Notes: generated from the sequence alone by a model not told the origin. A stretch of 34,551 bases of DNA from SIG673 sp045658525 (GCA_045658525.1 JAZOVD010000094.1:1-34551), one strand, 5' to 3'; counted from the stretch's first letter, positions 12,525-20,868 are shown. Made by a program: numbers and translations.

Positions 12525-12791
12525 ATGCCTAACATTAAATCAGCTAAGAAGCGCGTTAAGGTCATCGAGACCAAAACTATGCGTAACAAGGTAGAGAAGA
12601 CCATTCTCAAGACGGCTATCAAAAAGTACGAAGCAGCTCTCGCCAACGGCGACAAGGCAGCAGCGGAGGAAGCTTTCAAGGCGGTATGCAAGAAGCTTGA
12701 CCAGGCTGCGGCTCACGGAATCATTTCCAAGAACAAGGCTGCGAGAAAGACGAGCCGTTACGCTCTCAAGCTCAACAAGCTCGGCGCGTAA
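12525..12791 (+). CDS. rpsT: 30S ribosomal protein S20
   Basis: S20 is a small basic primary 16S rRNA-binding protein. The 88-residue product has the expected start MPNIKSAKKRVKV, the TMRNKVEKTI helix region and the C-terminal segment NKAARKTSRYALKLNK. A strong AAGGAGG ribosome binding site precedes the ATG. It is monocistronic, with its own promoter and a terminator directly after the stop. It is divergent from rpoB, where many Bacillota would have rplJ and rplL. Confidence 0.97.
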   Translation: MPNIKSAKKRVKVIETKTMRNKVEKTILKTAIKKYEAALANGDKAAAEEAFKAVCKKLDQAAAHGIISKNKAARKTSRYALKLNKLGA

Positions 12792-12803
12792 GTTAAAAAC
12801 GAA

Positions 12804-12838
12804 AAATAAAGCAGATGCGTAACGCATCTGCTTTATTT
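12804..12838. terminator. Bidirectional terminator between rpsT and the glycosyltransferase operon
   Basis: A perfect 16-bp stem (12804-12819 with 12823-12838) with a TAA loop, core GCAGATGCG, is flanked by A and T tracts on both sides. It can end transcription of rpsT (plus) and of the glycosyltransferase operon (minus). Confidence 0.92.
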
Positions 12839-12847
12839 TTTGTTTCA

Positions 12848-14026
12848 TCATTCAGATTTCGAATATGTCTCTATAAGCGAACATACCTTGTTCAGTATTA
12901 TATCCCAACGATAATTACCGTCAACATACCTTTTAGCGTTTTTACCCATAATAGCACATTCCTCTTTGTGAGAAAGCAGGTAGTTGAGCGCGCCTTCAAA
13001 CTCAAAGTAATTTTCAAAGTACAATCCTGCGTTGCTTTTGTGACAATGCCCCTTTAAAACCTTACACTTTCCGTTTACGAGCACGGGCTTTTCGTACGCC
13101 ATGCTTTCCAAAACCACCATCGAAAGGCTTTCAAACTCAGAAGCAAGCACAAGATGATTGCAACCGTTTATCAGGGAAAATTTCTCCTCATCGGATACAA
13201 AGCCGAGCGGTATTATATCGTCTCTTTTCGGAATATCCATAACGCTTTTACCAACGAGAACGAGTTTGAGTTCTCCGCCGTTACGCTTCTTATATTCGGA
13301 AAAATACTTAAAAAGCATTCCGCAACCCTTAGACTCATCTATTCGACCAACATACAGAATATAATCACCGAGACCGTAACGCTCCCTCGCGTCGAAAAGC
13401 TCGCTCTTATCGGGAACGTCAACCCCTACTCCCGCTATAACGTTCGGGGTCGCAGAAACTTCAAACATTTTCTCGCAAAACTCACGTTCCTCGGTAGTAT
13501 TGTAGATCAACGCCGATGCATTTTCAAAAACATTTTTATAATATCTGAGATATATCGGCGGCTCATCGTGAGCGGTCGGAAGAAGAAACGCGTTTTTAAG
13601 ACCAATGCAAAGTCCGCGCGCAGTTATATAATAAAGGTAAGTCATAAAGATCACAACGTGGTAATCCGATGCGTGTTCTTTGATATACTCAACGCACTTT
13701 GTCGAATACGGTCCCTGATCGTCTATCCACTTTTCTTCATCCTCGGCAGTATGCTCAACACCCATAACCTTTGCGGAAAAGCTGCTGAATTTCTTCATAT
13801 TTCGAGGGTGATCGACCTTGAAACGCCTCACGGTAATACCGTTTATATCCTCTACACCATCTTTGTAGTAATTTTCCCAAGTAACGTAGTCAATGGCGCA
13901 GGTAGTCAAAACCTCAACGTCATATATATCCTTAAGCCTCTCCGCAAGCTGGCGGCAATGAAGCTCGGCTCCGCCGTTTACCTCGAAGCCATATCGCTGA
14001 CAAACAAATGCAATCTTCTTACGCAT
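12848..14026 (-). CDS. Glycosyltransferase, GT4 family (GT-B fold)
   Basis: The 392-residue product has the two-domain GT4 layout. The N-terminal domain opens with KKIAFVCQRYGFEVNGGAE, whose NGGAE resembles the acceptor-side loop of many GT4 enzymes. The C-terminal domain begins near residue 220 (YILYVGRIDESKG) and has the E-x7-E nucleotide-sugar motif at E299 and E307 (ESLSMVVLE). There is no signal peptide or membrane segment, so it is probably cytoplasmic or peripheral. It is last in an operon with two related glycosyltransferases and a coiled-coil protein, which suggests assembly of a surface polysaccharide. The sugar donor and acceptor cannot be told from sequence. An AGAAGGG ribosome binding site lies about 10 nt before the ATG. 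Confidence 0.88.
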   Translation of the reverse strand: MRKKIAFVCQRYGFEVNGGAELHCRQLAERLKDIYDVEVLTTCAIDYVTWENYYKDGVEDINGITVRRFKVDHPRNMKKFSSFSAKVMGVEHTAEDEEKWIDDQGPYSTKCVEYIKEHASDYHVVIFMTYLYYITARGLCIGLKNAFLLPTAHDEPPIYLRYYKNVFENASALIYNTTEEREFCEKMFEVSATPNVIAGVGVDVPDKSELFDARERYGLGDYILYVGRIDESKGCGMLFKYFSEYKKRNGGELKLVLVGKSVMDIPKRDDIIPLGFVSDEEKFSLINGCNHLVLASEFESLSMVVLESMAYEKPVLVNGKCKVLKGHCHKSNAGLYFENYFEFEGALNYLLSHKEECAIMGKNAKRYVDGNYRWDIILNKVCSLIETYSKSE

Positions 14027-14071
14027 CGATATTCTACCCTTCTATGATCTCTGACGGATCAAGTAATATTT

Positions 14072-15151
14072 TTAAATAGATCCGTCTACAAAGTTGGAAA
14101 TCCCTCGCACGAATCTTTCCTTTATTTTCTCATACGAAAAATCCGCAAGACGTTTTTTCTGTTTCTCTATAACGTATTCTCTGAACTCCCTATCATTTAC
14201 CACTCTGTCTATAAGCATAGCTGTAAACACAGGGTCTTTTTCTTTTACAAGAATACCGCTTCCGCCGAGCGTGCTCGATATCGCCGAGCTGTCATACGCG
14301 ATTATCGGTACTCCGAAATACATAGATTCAACGAGCGGAACACAGAACCCCTCATGCTCACTCATGCAGAGGAACACGTCCGCCAATCTGTAATAGGCAA
14401 GCATTGAGGCAAAGCTGGTATGACCCGTAAAGATAACGTCATCAAGCATGAGCGCATCGACGTATCTTTCAAGATACTTTTTGTAATCACCCACCCCGCC
14501 ATCCGAACCTACGAGTATAAGTCTTGACTTATTATTTATATGTTTTTTGTAGTAGGCAAACGCCTTTATAACGTCCTCGTGCTTTTTGTTCGGAACTACT
14601 CTGCCGAGGAATATTATATTCACGTAACCGTCATCTGAATATTTTTTAACGATGTCCTCATCGTACTTTTTTTCATAATCCTGAAACGGAATAAGTATCG
14701 GACGCGTGTACATCGGGCAGGTGTACCCCATCTCGCGAAGATCGGAGGCGTTATACTCCGACACGGGCATAACGTACTCAACCTTGTCTTTTAGGTAACG
14801 TGTCTGTTCGTATCCGCATTCTACACTTGCGGCTATCTGTTTATCGTAAGGTTCAAAGAACTTAGGCGGAGTGATGTTATGATATATCATCATCTTTCTG
14901 CCCTTCATCTCCGCAAACTTATAGCAGACATCCGATCCTGAACAGTGATTGAGTATAACTATATCGTCATCATTCATTTTAGGAAGCTTTGAAAGCTTAC
15001 GGTATAACGGAGACGTAAGTCTCTTATCTATCTTCTCCGCATAAATACCGGTCTCGTATCCCATCTCCGAAATAACGTCGCAGAGAGCCATAGCGTCATT
15101 TCCGACGGCATCCCCATAATGAAGATTGGGTATCACCTGAATTATTTTCAT
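14072..15151 (-). CDS. Glycosyltransferase, GT4 family (tandem paralogue A)
   Basis: The product is 359 residues, taking the ATG that gives MKIIQVIPNLHYGDAVGNDA and matches the start of the neighbouring paralogue; an in-frame GTG six codons upstream is less likely. Domain 2 starts near NIIFLGRVVPNKKHED and carries the E-x7-E motif at E267 and E275 (EGFCVPLVE). HNITPPKFF, MPVSEYNASDLR and GDAVGNDA are shared with paralogue B. The two align without gaps over 359 residues and are roughly two-thirds identical by eye, so they arose by duplication. The gene starts 32 nt after the stop of paralogue B. Related enzymes transfer hexoses onto exported polysaccharides; the exact substrate is unknown. Confidence 0.88.
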   Translation of the reverse strand: MKIIQVIPNLHYGDAVGNDAMALCDVISEMGYETGIYAEKIDKRLTSPLYRKLSKLPKMNDDDIVILNHCSGSDVCYKFAEMKGRKMMIYHNITPPKFFEPYDKQIAASVECGYEQTRYLKDKVEYVMPVSEYNASDLREMGYTCPMYTRPILIPFQDYEKKYDEDIVKKYSDDGYVNIIFLGRVVPNKKHEDVIKAFAYYKKHINNKSRLILVGSDGGVGDYKKYLERYVDALMLDDVIFTGHTSFASMLAYYRLADVFLCMSEHEGFCVPLVESMYFGVPIIAYDSSAISSTLGGSGILVKEKDPVFTAMLIDRVVNDREFREYVIEKQKKRLADFSYEKIKERFVRGISNFVDGSI

Positions 15152-15183
15152 ATAAAACTCTCTTTTCACTCACTTTGGGATCA

Positions 15184-16263
15184 TCAGATATTACCATTTA
15201 TAAAATCTGTAAGTCCATTTACAAACCGAGCTTTTATTTTTTCGTAGGCAAAGTCCTTCAATCTTTCGGACTGCTTTGCCACAACGTATTCCCTCAAAGC
15301 CGGATCTTTGACCAGCTTGTCTATCATCATCGAGACAAAAACGGGATCCTTATCCTTTATAAGTATTCCGCTTCCGCCAAGCGTATCAGCGATAGCAGAG
15401 CTGTCGTAAGCAATTATCGGAACTTTAAAGAACATAGCCTCCGCAAGCGGAACGCAAAATCCCTCGTGCTCACTCATACAAAGAAATACGTCGGCGATAT
15501 TGTAATAAGCCAGTATCGCCTTAAAGCTTATGTGACCGGTAAATATCACGTCCCCGACCATAAGAGCCTCGGCGTAGCTTTTAAGATAACCGCTGTATCT
15601 CTCCATTCCCGAATCAGAACCAACGAGTATCAGTCTCGATTTAGGATTTATATGCTTTTTATAATACGCGAAGGTCTTTATCAGATCCTCGTGCTTTTTG
15701 TTGGGAGCTATTCTGCCGACAAAAACTATATTAGTATAGCCGTCACCCGAATATTTTTCTATAATACCTTTATCGGGTTCTTTCTCGTAATCCTCGAACG
15801 GAATAAGTATCGGACGGATATACATAGGGCAGTTATAACCCATGTTTCTGAGGTCGGACGCATTGTATTCCGATACGGGCATAACGTATTCTATCTTATC
15901 GCTCAGAAACTCAGTTCCGCGGTAGCCGTACTCCGTAAGCTCCTTTGATCGGAGACTATACATATCAAAAAATTTCGGGGGAGTGATATTATGATATATC
16001 ATCATCTTTCTTCCGCCAAGCTCTGGGAGCTTATAGCAGAGATCAGTACCTGTGCTATGGTTGAATATCACTATATCGTCTCTTTTGATTTCGGGAAGCT
16101 TCGTTATCCTGTGAAGGAACGGATCTCTTATTCTTGAATCTATGTTCTCGGCATATATCCCGGTTTTGTATCCCATCTCCGAGATGACCCTGCAAATAGC
16201 GCGTGCATCATTGCTTACCGCATCACCAAAGGACACCGTCGGTATCACTTGTATTATCTTCAT
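15184..16263 (-). CDS. Glycosyltransferase, GT4 family (tandem paralogue B)
   Basis: This 359-residue enzyme begins MKIIQVIPTVSFGDAVSNDA and has the same length and domain layout as paralogue A. The donor-site E-x7-E pair (EGFCVPLAE) is at E267 and E275, and the domain-2 start is NIVFVGRIAPNKKHED. Its ATG overlaps the TGA of the upstream coiled-coil gene (ATGA), which indicates translational coupling. Most differences from paralogue A fall in the N-terminal, acceptor-binding half, which would fit a changed acceptor with a retained donor; that is inference. Confidence 0.88.
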   Translation of the reverse strand: MKIIQVIPTVSFGDAVSNDARAICRVISEMGYKTGIYAENIDSRIRDPFLHRITKLPEIKRDDIVIFNHSTGTDLCYKLPELGGRKMMIYHNITPPKFFDMYSLRSKELTEYGYRGTEFLSDKIEYVMPVSEYNASDLRNMGYNCPMYIRPILIPFEDYEKEPDKGIIEKYSGDGYTNIVFVGRIAPNKKHEDLIKTFAYYKKHINPKSRLILVGSDSGMERYSGYLKSYAEALMVGDVIFTGHISFKAILAYYNIADVFLCMSEHEGFCVPLAEAMFFKVPIIAYDSSAIADTLGGSGILIKDKDPVFVSMMIDKLVKDPALREYVVAKQSERLKDFAYEKIKARFVNGLTDFINGNI

Positions 16264-16727
16264 TTGTTTTCAAGCTCAGCTATCTTAAAATTGAGCTGAT
16301 CTATTTCCTTTGCTGCAGTTTGAAGTTTAAGTTCAAGCATCTCAACCTTCTTATTAAGCTCAGCTATCGTAACTCCCGCCTTCATATAATTTTCCATCAT
16401 AGCAAACGCCTTTGCGGAATAGCAGTTATACTCGCTTTGATGCTCGACTATCGGACGAAGCGTAAATCTCGTAAGCTTTCTTAACACCCTTTTTATGAAT
16501 ACTATTATGGGATTTCCCGAAAGAGGTCTGGTTATGGGAACGTTATACGACGTATTCATATACGATACCACACCCGAAAAAGCATTGGAATCGAAGCCGT
16601 CAACGCTGACGACGCTGAGATTGGTCACTTCCTCAAAGCTCAGCATATCGGCAGTATATCCCTTTTCCTTTATCTCGGTTTTTATATCATTCATTATTTT
16701 TTCTATATTGATCTCGCTGTTTCCCAT
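16260..16727 (-). CDS. Coiled-coil protein of a glycosyltransferase operon
   Basis: The start is taken at MGNSEINIEKIMNDIK, because AAGGGG lies about 8 nt upstream; a longer in-frame start adds 14 residues. The product is 155 residues. It has an N-terminal helical segment (IMNDIKTEIKEKGY), a middle segment PITRPLSGNPIIVFIKRV with a short hydrophobic run, and a C-terminal coiled coil (about 115-155) with regular Leu/Ile spacing. I recall similar segments at the start of methyltransferases and glycosyltransferases of surface polysaccharide clusters, but no catalytic domain is present here. It may tether or scaffold the glycosyltransferases encoded downstream. The function is not established. 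Confidence 0.7.
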   Translation of the reverse strand: MGNSEINIEKIMNDIKTEIKEKGYTADMLSFEEVTNLSVVSVDGFDSNAFSGVVSYMNTSYNVPITRPLSGNPIIVFIKRVLRKLTRFTLRPIVEHQSEYNCYSAKAFAMMENYMKAGVTIAELNKKVEMLELKLQTAAKEIDQLNFKIAELENK

Positions 16728-16796
16728 ATCGCTTTTCCCCTTCACAAATTTTACATGTGATCTTAACATTCTCTATGCAACTATCCATTTTATATT

Positions 16797-16825
16797 ATTA
16801 TACAACTTAAAATAAAAAAAGTCAA
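16797..16825 (-). promoter_or_regulatory. Promoter of the glycosyltransferase operon
   Basis: On the minus strand TTGACT (16820-16825) and TATAAT (16797-16802) are separated by 17 bp, about 70 nt upstream of the coiled-coil gene. Confidence 0.85.
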
Positions 16826-16863
16826 TATCTTTTGACACGATTTCATTTTTTGCGCCAAAATAA

Positions 16864-16899
16864 AACAGAGCCGTTGGTTTTTCAACATACGGCTCTGTT
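16864..16899 (-). terminator. Terminator after the nucleoside hydrolase gene
   Basis: An 11-bp stem (AACAGAGCCGT at 16864-16874 with 16889-16899) and an inner GTTG/CAAC pairing are followed on the minus strand by TTTTATTTT. Confidence 0.88.
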
Positions 16900-16905
16900 A
16901 TAATT

Positions 16906-17841
16906 TTACATTCTGCTCTTGCCCTCGGTAAGAATATCGAATATGTCAGCAAATATTTTCTCTCTTCTTAGAGAACGCACAAGTATCATATGATGACGCG
17001 CGTTATCAAAAGCATAGAGGCAGTCAGAGGTAAGTATCGGTGTAGGCATAACTACCTTTTCCGCGTAGCTATCGGAAAACAGCACCGCAAGCGCGGAGAT
17101 ATCCCATATAACCTTTGACCAGCAGTAGGTATTTCCGCTTGCGTATCCCTCAACTATATTCACAAGATAGTCGCAAAGCGTATTTCTTCCCAAAAGGTAC
17201 GCTTTAAGCTCGGGAACGGTCACGGAAAGATAGTCGCAAACGCCCGTGCAGGGTATCTGAACGAACGGAACTCCGCTGTCAAGTATCACCTGAGCGGCAG
17301 GAACGTCCTGAACCATATTGAACTCTCTTGTATGAGGAGCGTGCCACGCATGTCCGCCAAGCCATACCACGACCATATTATCAACTATCTCAGGCTTCAT
17401 CAGTATAGCGGAAGCTACGTTCGTTATCGCGCCGATCGCGACGACATACACGGTCTCCTTGCTTTCAGACACGGTCTTAACTATGTTTTCGGACGCATCT
17501 GTAACTACGGGAGTCTTTTTGTCGGGAAGATACGTATCCGCACCCTTGTAATAAGGAACAGAGGTAGGCTTTACGGAATATTTAAGACCTGAGTTCTCTA
17601 TAAGAGAAAGGATATTTCCTATCTCGTTATAGCTCTTTTCCATTCCGTCCTTAGGAGAAACGCTTCTGCTGTTAAAAAACGGTGCCGCGTTTATGGAAAG
17701 CAGGTCTATCTTGTTTCCGTTTTCAAGCACCGCCCACGCGACCGCGAACTGATCGTCTATCTCGTTATAAGTATCGGTATCAAGTATGACTTTCTTTTTA
17801 TTGCCATTTTTTATATCGGCAAGTACTTCGTTTATATTCAT
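16906..17841 (-). CDS. Inosine/uridine-preferring nucleoside hydrolase family protein
   Basis: Nucleoside hydrolases cleave the N-glycosidic bond of ribonucleosides for salvage. The 311-residue product has the calcium-binding aspartate cluster near the N terminus, DTDTYNEIDDQFA (D21, D23, D29, D30). AIGAITNVASAI and GGHAWHAPHTREFNM also match family positions. The usual C-terminal His-Asp region is less standard (WDISALAVL), so the exact substrate is uncertain. An AGGAGAAGGGG ribosome binding site precedes the ATG. The pnp terminator ends only about 20 nt upstream, leaving no room for a separate promoter, so expression may depend on readthrough from pnp. No signal peptide; cytoplasmic. Confidence 0.85.
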   Translation of the reverse strand: MNINEVLADIKNGNKKKVILDTDTYNEIDDQFAVAWAVLENGNKIDLLSINAAPFFNSRSVSPKDGMEKSYNEIGNILSLIENSGLKYSVKPTSVPYYKGADTYLPDKKTPVVTDASENIVKTVSESKETVYVVAIGAITNVASAILMKPEIVDNMVVVWLGGHAWHAPHTREFNMVQDVPAAQVILDSGVPFVQIPCTGVCDYLSVTVPELKAYLLGRNTLCDYLVNIVEGYASGNTYCWSKVIWDISALAVLFSDSYAEKVVMPTPILTSDCLYAFDNARHHMILVRSLRREKIFADIFDILTEGKSRM

Positions 17842-17862
17842 ACCCCTTCTCCTTTTGATAAA

Positions 17863-17903
17863 AAACCGAAGAACTCAGTTTATTAACTTGCGTTCTTCGG
17901 TTT
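17863..17903 (-). terminator. Terminator or attenuator between pnp and the nucleoside hydrolase gene
   Basis: A 12-bp stem (AAACCGAAGAAC at 17863-17874 with 17892-17903) and a 17-nt loop are followed on the minus strand by a run of six T. The T run directly abuts the ribosome binding site of the next gene. Confidence 0.85.
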
Positions 17904-17924
17904 CGTTATTTTGATTTGATTAAA

Positions 17925-20084
17925 TTATTCGGGCTTGCGAAGAGGACGGCTGTAATGCTTTTCCTCTACCTGAGCAGGCTCGGTCATGCTCTCCTTGGGA
18001 TACGCATCCTTCTTAGAGAGGTTCATACGTCCCTTTTCGTCTATACCGAGGAACTTGACCTTTATAACGTCACCCTCGCTTACGACGTCCTCGACCTTTT
18101 CAACTCTGAAATGCTCGAGCTTGGAGATGTGTACCATTCCCTCTTTTCCGGGAGCAAACTCAACAAAAGCTCCTATCGGAATGATCTTAGTTACCTTGCC
18201 CTCGTATATAGCGCCTACCTCGGGCTCAAATACGATAGCCTTGATTATCTCCTGAGCGGCAAGCGCGCTGTCACGGTTAACAGCGGAAATGAATACGCTT
18301 CCGTCGTCCTCGATGTCTATCTTAGCACCGGTATCGGCAACTATCTTCTGGATCACCTTTCCGCCCGTTCCGATAACTTCTCTTATCTTATCGGGATGTA
18401 TCTGCATAGAGATCATCTTGGGAGCGTACTCGGATACGTCGTCGCGAGGACCGGGGATAGCTTTGAGTATATACTCGTCTATGATATAGTCTCTACCCTT
18501 GTGGGTTACGGCGAACGCTTCCTTGATTATCTCGGGAGTAAGTCCGTCGATCTTGAGGTCCATCTGAATGGAGGTTATACCCTTGTGAGTTCCAGCTACC
18601 TTAAAGTCCATATCTCCGTAGAAGTCTTCAAGACCCTGAATGTCTATCATAGTGGACCAAGAACCGTCCTCCTCGGTTATAAGTCCGCAGGAGATACCCG
18701 CAACAGGAGCGGTTATCGGAACACCCGCATCCATAAGAGCGAGGGTGGATCCGCAGACGGAGGCCTGAGAGGTAGAACCGTTAGAAGAAATTACCTCAGA
18801 TACGCAACGTATGGTATAGGGGAATTCCTCAACGGAGGGAAGAACGGGGAGAAGCGAACGCTCAGCAAGCGCACCGTGACCTATCTCACGGCGTCCGGGA
18901 GAACGCGCAGCCTTAGCCTCACCTGTGGAGAAGCCGGGCATATTGTAGTGGTGCATATAACGCTTTTCTGTCTGATCGTCTATATCGTCAAGAAGCTGTG
19001 CCTCGCTCAGTGCGCCAAGCGTACAAACGGTAAGGACCTGAGTCTGACCGCGGGTAAACATACCGGAGCCGTGAACTCTGGGAAGAAGCGTGACCTCAGC
19101 GTCGAGAGGACGTATCTGATCCATTCTTCTGCCATCAACACGCTTTTTATCAACGAGAAGCCAACGGCGTACTATCTTCTTCTGAAGCTTATAGATAAGC
19201 TCCTCCATTATGTCGCCTATCTCTGGATATTCCTCGGAGAACTTCTCTACGATAGCGTCCTTTATGGGCTCAACTCTCGCGTCTCTTACGGTCTTATCGT
19301 CGGTATCGTGAGCGAACATAAGATCCTTTTCGCAGAAAGCAAAGACCTTATCGAACATATCGTGGTCAAGCTCGCAGGAGGGATACTCAAACTTGGGCTT
19401 GCCTATCTCGGCAACTATTCCCTTTATAAATGTGCAGAGGTTCTTTATCTCCTCGTGCGCTACCATTATAGCATTGAACATATCGTCATCGGGAACTTCC
19501 TTAGCGCCTGCCTCGATCATAACTACCTTCTCATAAGAGCCGGCAACGGTAAGCTCAAGTATGCTCTTCTGTCTGTCCTCGTAACCGGGGTTAAGAACTA
19601 CGTTTCCGTCAACAAGACCTACGTGAAGTCCCGCTATCGGACCGTTCCACGGTATATCGGAGATAGAAAGCGCGATAGAAGCACCTATCATAGCTACTAC
19701 CTCAGGCTCGCAGTCGGGATCTACCGAAAGGATAAGAAGGTTTATAGCTACGTCATTGCGAAGATCCTTGGGGAAAAGGGGACGGATGGGTCTGTCTATA
19801 ACTCTCGAAGAAAGTATAGACTTCTCGGTAGGTCTGCCCTCTCTTTTGTTGAAGCTTCCGGGGATCTTTCCGGCAGCGTAAAGTCTTGCGTCAAAGTCAA
19901 CGGACAACGGCAGAAAATCTATGCCGTCACGGGGCTTTGCGCTGGCGGTAGCGGTAGCGAGAACGCTCGTCTCACCGTAACGAACGAGACAAGAGCCGTT
20001 CGCAAGGCCCGCCATCTTACCGGTCTCTATTACAAGAGGTCTGCCGGCAAGCGTGTACTCAAAGGTTCTGAATTTCTCAAACAT
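17925..20084 (-). CDS. pnp: Polyribonucleotide nucleotidyltransferase (PNPase)
   Basis: PNPase is a phosphorolytic 3'-5' exoribonuclease of mRNA decay. The 719-residue product shows two RNase PH-like domains separated by a helical linker, then a KH domain (about 550-615, with the IGTGGK loop) and an S1 domain (about 620-690, GAIYEGKVTKIIPIGAFVEF). Catalytic-domain landmarks include GRREIGHGALAERSLLP and GISCGLI. The ATG at 20082-20084 gives the family start MFEKFRTFEYTLAGRPL and has a GGAAGG site upstream; a longer in-frame extension is not supported. It follows rpsO, as in many bacteria, across an intergenic region with two strong hairpins. Confidence 0.97.
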   Translation of the reverse strand: MFEKFRTFEYTLAGRPLVIETGKMAGLANGSCLVRYGETSVLATATASAKPRDGIDFLPLSVDFDARLYAAGKIPGSFNKREGRPTEKSILSSRVIDRPIRPLFPKDLRNDVAINLLILSVDPDCEPEVVAMIGASIALSISDIPWNGPIAGLHVGLVDGNVVLNPGYEDRQKSILELTVAGSYEKVVMIEAGAKEVPDDDMFNAIMVAHEEIKNLCTFIKGIVAEIGKPKFEYPSCELDHDMFDKVFAFCEKDLMFAHDTDDKTVRDARVEPIKDAIVEKFSEEYPEIGDIMEELIYKLQKKIVRRWLLVDKKRVDGRRMDQIRPLDAEVTLLPRVHGSGMFTRGQTQVLTVCTLGALSEAQLLDDIDDQTEKRYMHHYNMPGFSTGEAKAARSPGRREIGHGALAERSLLPVLPSVEEFPYTIRCVSEVISSNGSTSQASVCGSTLALMDAGVPITAPVAGISCGLITEEDGSWSTMIDIQGLEDFYGDMDFKVAGTHKGITSIQMDLKIDGLTPEIIKEAFAVTHKGRDYIIDEYILKAIPGPRDDVSEYAPKMISMQIHPDKIREVIGTGGKVIQKIVADTGAKIDIEDDGSVFISAVNRDSALAAQEIIKAIVFEPEVGAIYEGKVTKIIPIGAFVEFAPGKEGMVHISKLEHFRVEKVEDVVSEGDVIKVKFLGIDEKGRMNLSKKDAYPKESMTEPAQVEEKHYSRPLRKPE

Positions 20085-20136
20085 CTTTGTTTTTCCTTCC
20101 TGTTTTGTTTTTATTTTTAACGCCATTCAAACAAAC

Positions 20137-20203
20137 AGGGAACGGTCTTTCAGACTCCCCTTCTTTCAACCTCGTCGAAACGAAGTCCAAAAGACCGTTC
20201 CCT
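20137..20203. promoter_or_regulatory. Large stem-loop upstream of pnp
   Basis: A 14-bp perfect inverted repeat (20137-20150 with 20190-20203, core GGGAACGGTCTTT) encloses a 39-nt loop. A short CTACCG/CGGTAG hairpin (20202-20219) touches it. It lies in the pnp leader. No T run follows on the minus strand, so it is not an obvious terminator. Confidence 0.6.
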
Positions 20204-20260
20204 ACCGTTTTTGCGGTAGCTTCCCTTTTGCTATGCGGCGTCATTTACTGTGGATAATGT

Positions 20261-20298
20261 TTACGGGCTGTTTCCAAATGACAGGAAACAGCCCGTAA
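20261..20298. promoter_or_regulatory. Perfect 15-bp hairpin between rpsO and pnp
   Basis: TTACGGGCTGTTTCC (20261-20275) pairs perfectly with 20284-20298 around an 8-nt loop. It begins 22 nt past the rpsO stop and lacks a T tract on either strand, so an mRNA-processing or stabilising role is more likely than termination. In E. coli an RNase III site in the same gene gap controls pnp; equivalence here is inferred. Confidence 0.6.
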
Positions 20299-20320
20299 AG
20301 CCCGGCTGCTCGGCTGAAAA

Positions 20321-20584
20321 TTACTTTCTGAGGCCGAGTTTTTCAACGATTGCGCGGTAACGCTCGATGTCCTTCTTCTGAAGGTATGCAAGGAGCTTAC
20401 GGCGATGTCCAACCATCTTGAGAAGTCCGCGACGGCTGTGATGGTCCTTGTCGTTCTTCTTGAGATGCTCGGTAAGGTTCTGTATTCTCGAAGTGAGAAG
20501 CGCGATCTGGACCTCGGGAGAACCCGTATCCTTCTCGTGAACCTTGCTGGACTCGATGATCTGGATCTTTTCTTCCTTTAACAT
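20321..20584 (-). CDS. rpsO: 30S ribosomal protein S15
   Basis: S15 binds the central domain of 16S rRNA. The 87-residue product has the typical HEKDTGSPEVQIALLTSRI, HLKKNDKDHHSRRGLL and VGHRRKLLAYL segments. An AGAAAGGTG ribosome binding site precedes the ATG. A promoter lies about 140 nt upstream, leaving a leader of about 130 nt, long enough for the S15 autoregulatory structure known in other bacteria, though I do not recognise a specific fold. It is followed by pnp. Confidence 0.97.
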   Translation of the reverse strand: MLKEEKIQIIESSKVHEKDTGSPEVQIALLTSRIQNLTEHLKKNDKDHHSRRGLLKMVGHRRKLLAYLQKKDIERYRAIVEKLGLRK

Positions 20585-20724
20585 ATTCTTTTCACCTTTC
20601 TGTAGATTATTACCCGAAACTCAGCAAGCGGATAGGTGAAGTGACGGATATACTCCGCCGTTTCCCCGCAAACCGGGTCACGGTGCAACTTTGTTTGAAT
20701 TACCGCTTTCGGCAAATTCGATTA

Positions 20725-20753
20725 ATTATAACATATATATTTTAAAAACGCAA
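20725..20753 (-). promoter_or_regulatory. Promoter of rpsO-pnp
   Basis: On the minus strand TTGCGT (20748-20753), a 17-bp spacer and TATAAT (20725-20730). It lies about 140 nt upstream of the rpsO start. Confidence 0.75.
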
Positions 20754-20808
20754 TACGTTTTTTGATGTTCATTATTTTTTTACAATTAAAATCACATTGC
20801 AACGCAAA

Positions 20809-20834
20809 ACAGGGACACGTTTCCGTGTCCCTGT
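20809..20834 (-). terminator. Terminator after the TasA-like gene
   Basis: An 11-bp stem (ACAGGGACACG at 20809-20819 with 20824-20834), a TTTC loop and a short TTTT tail on the minus strand, located after the last gene of the SipW operon. Confidence 0.75.
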
Positions 20835-20868
20835 AACAAATCATATTATATGATAAAATCCTTGAATG

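Noticed and set aside
17916..20120. Plus-strand open frame of 734 codons opposite pnp
   Set aside because: It is an antisense shadow of PNPase with no recognisable domain.
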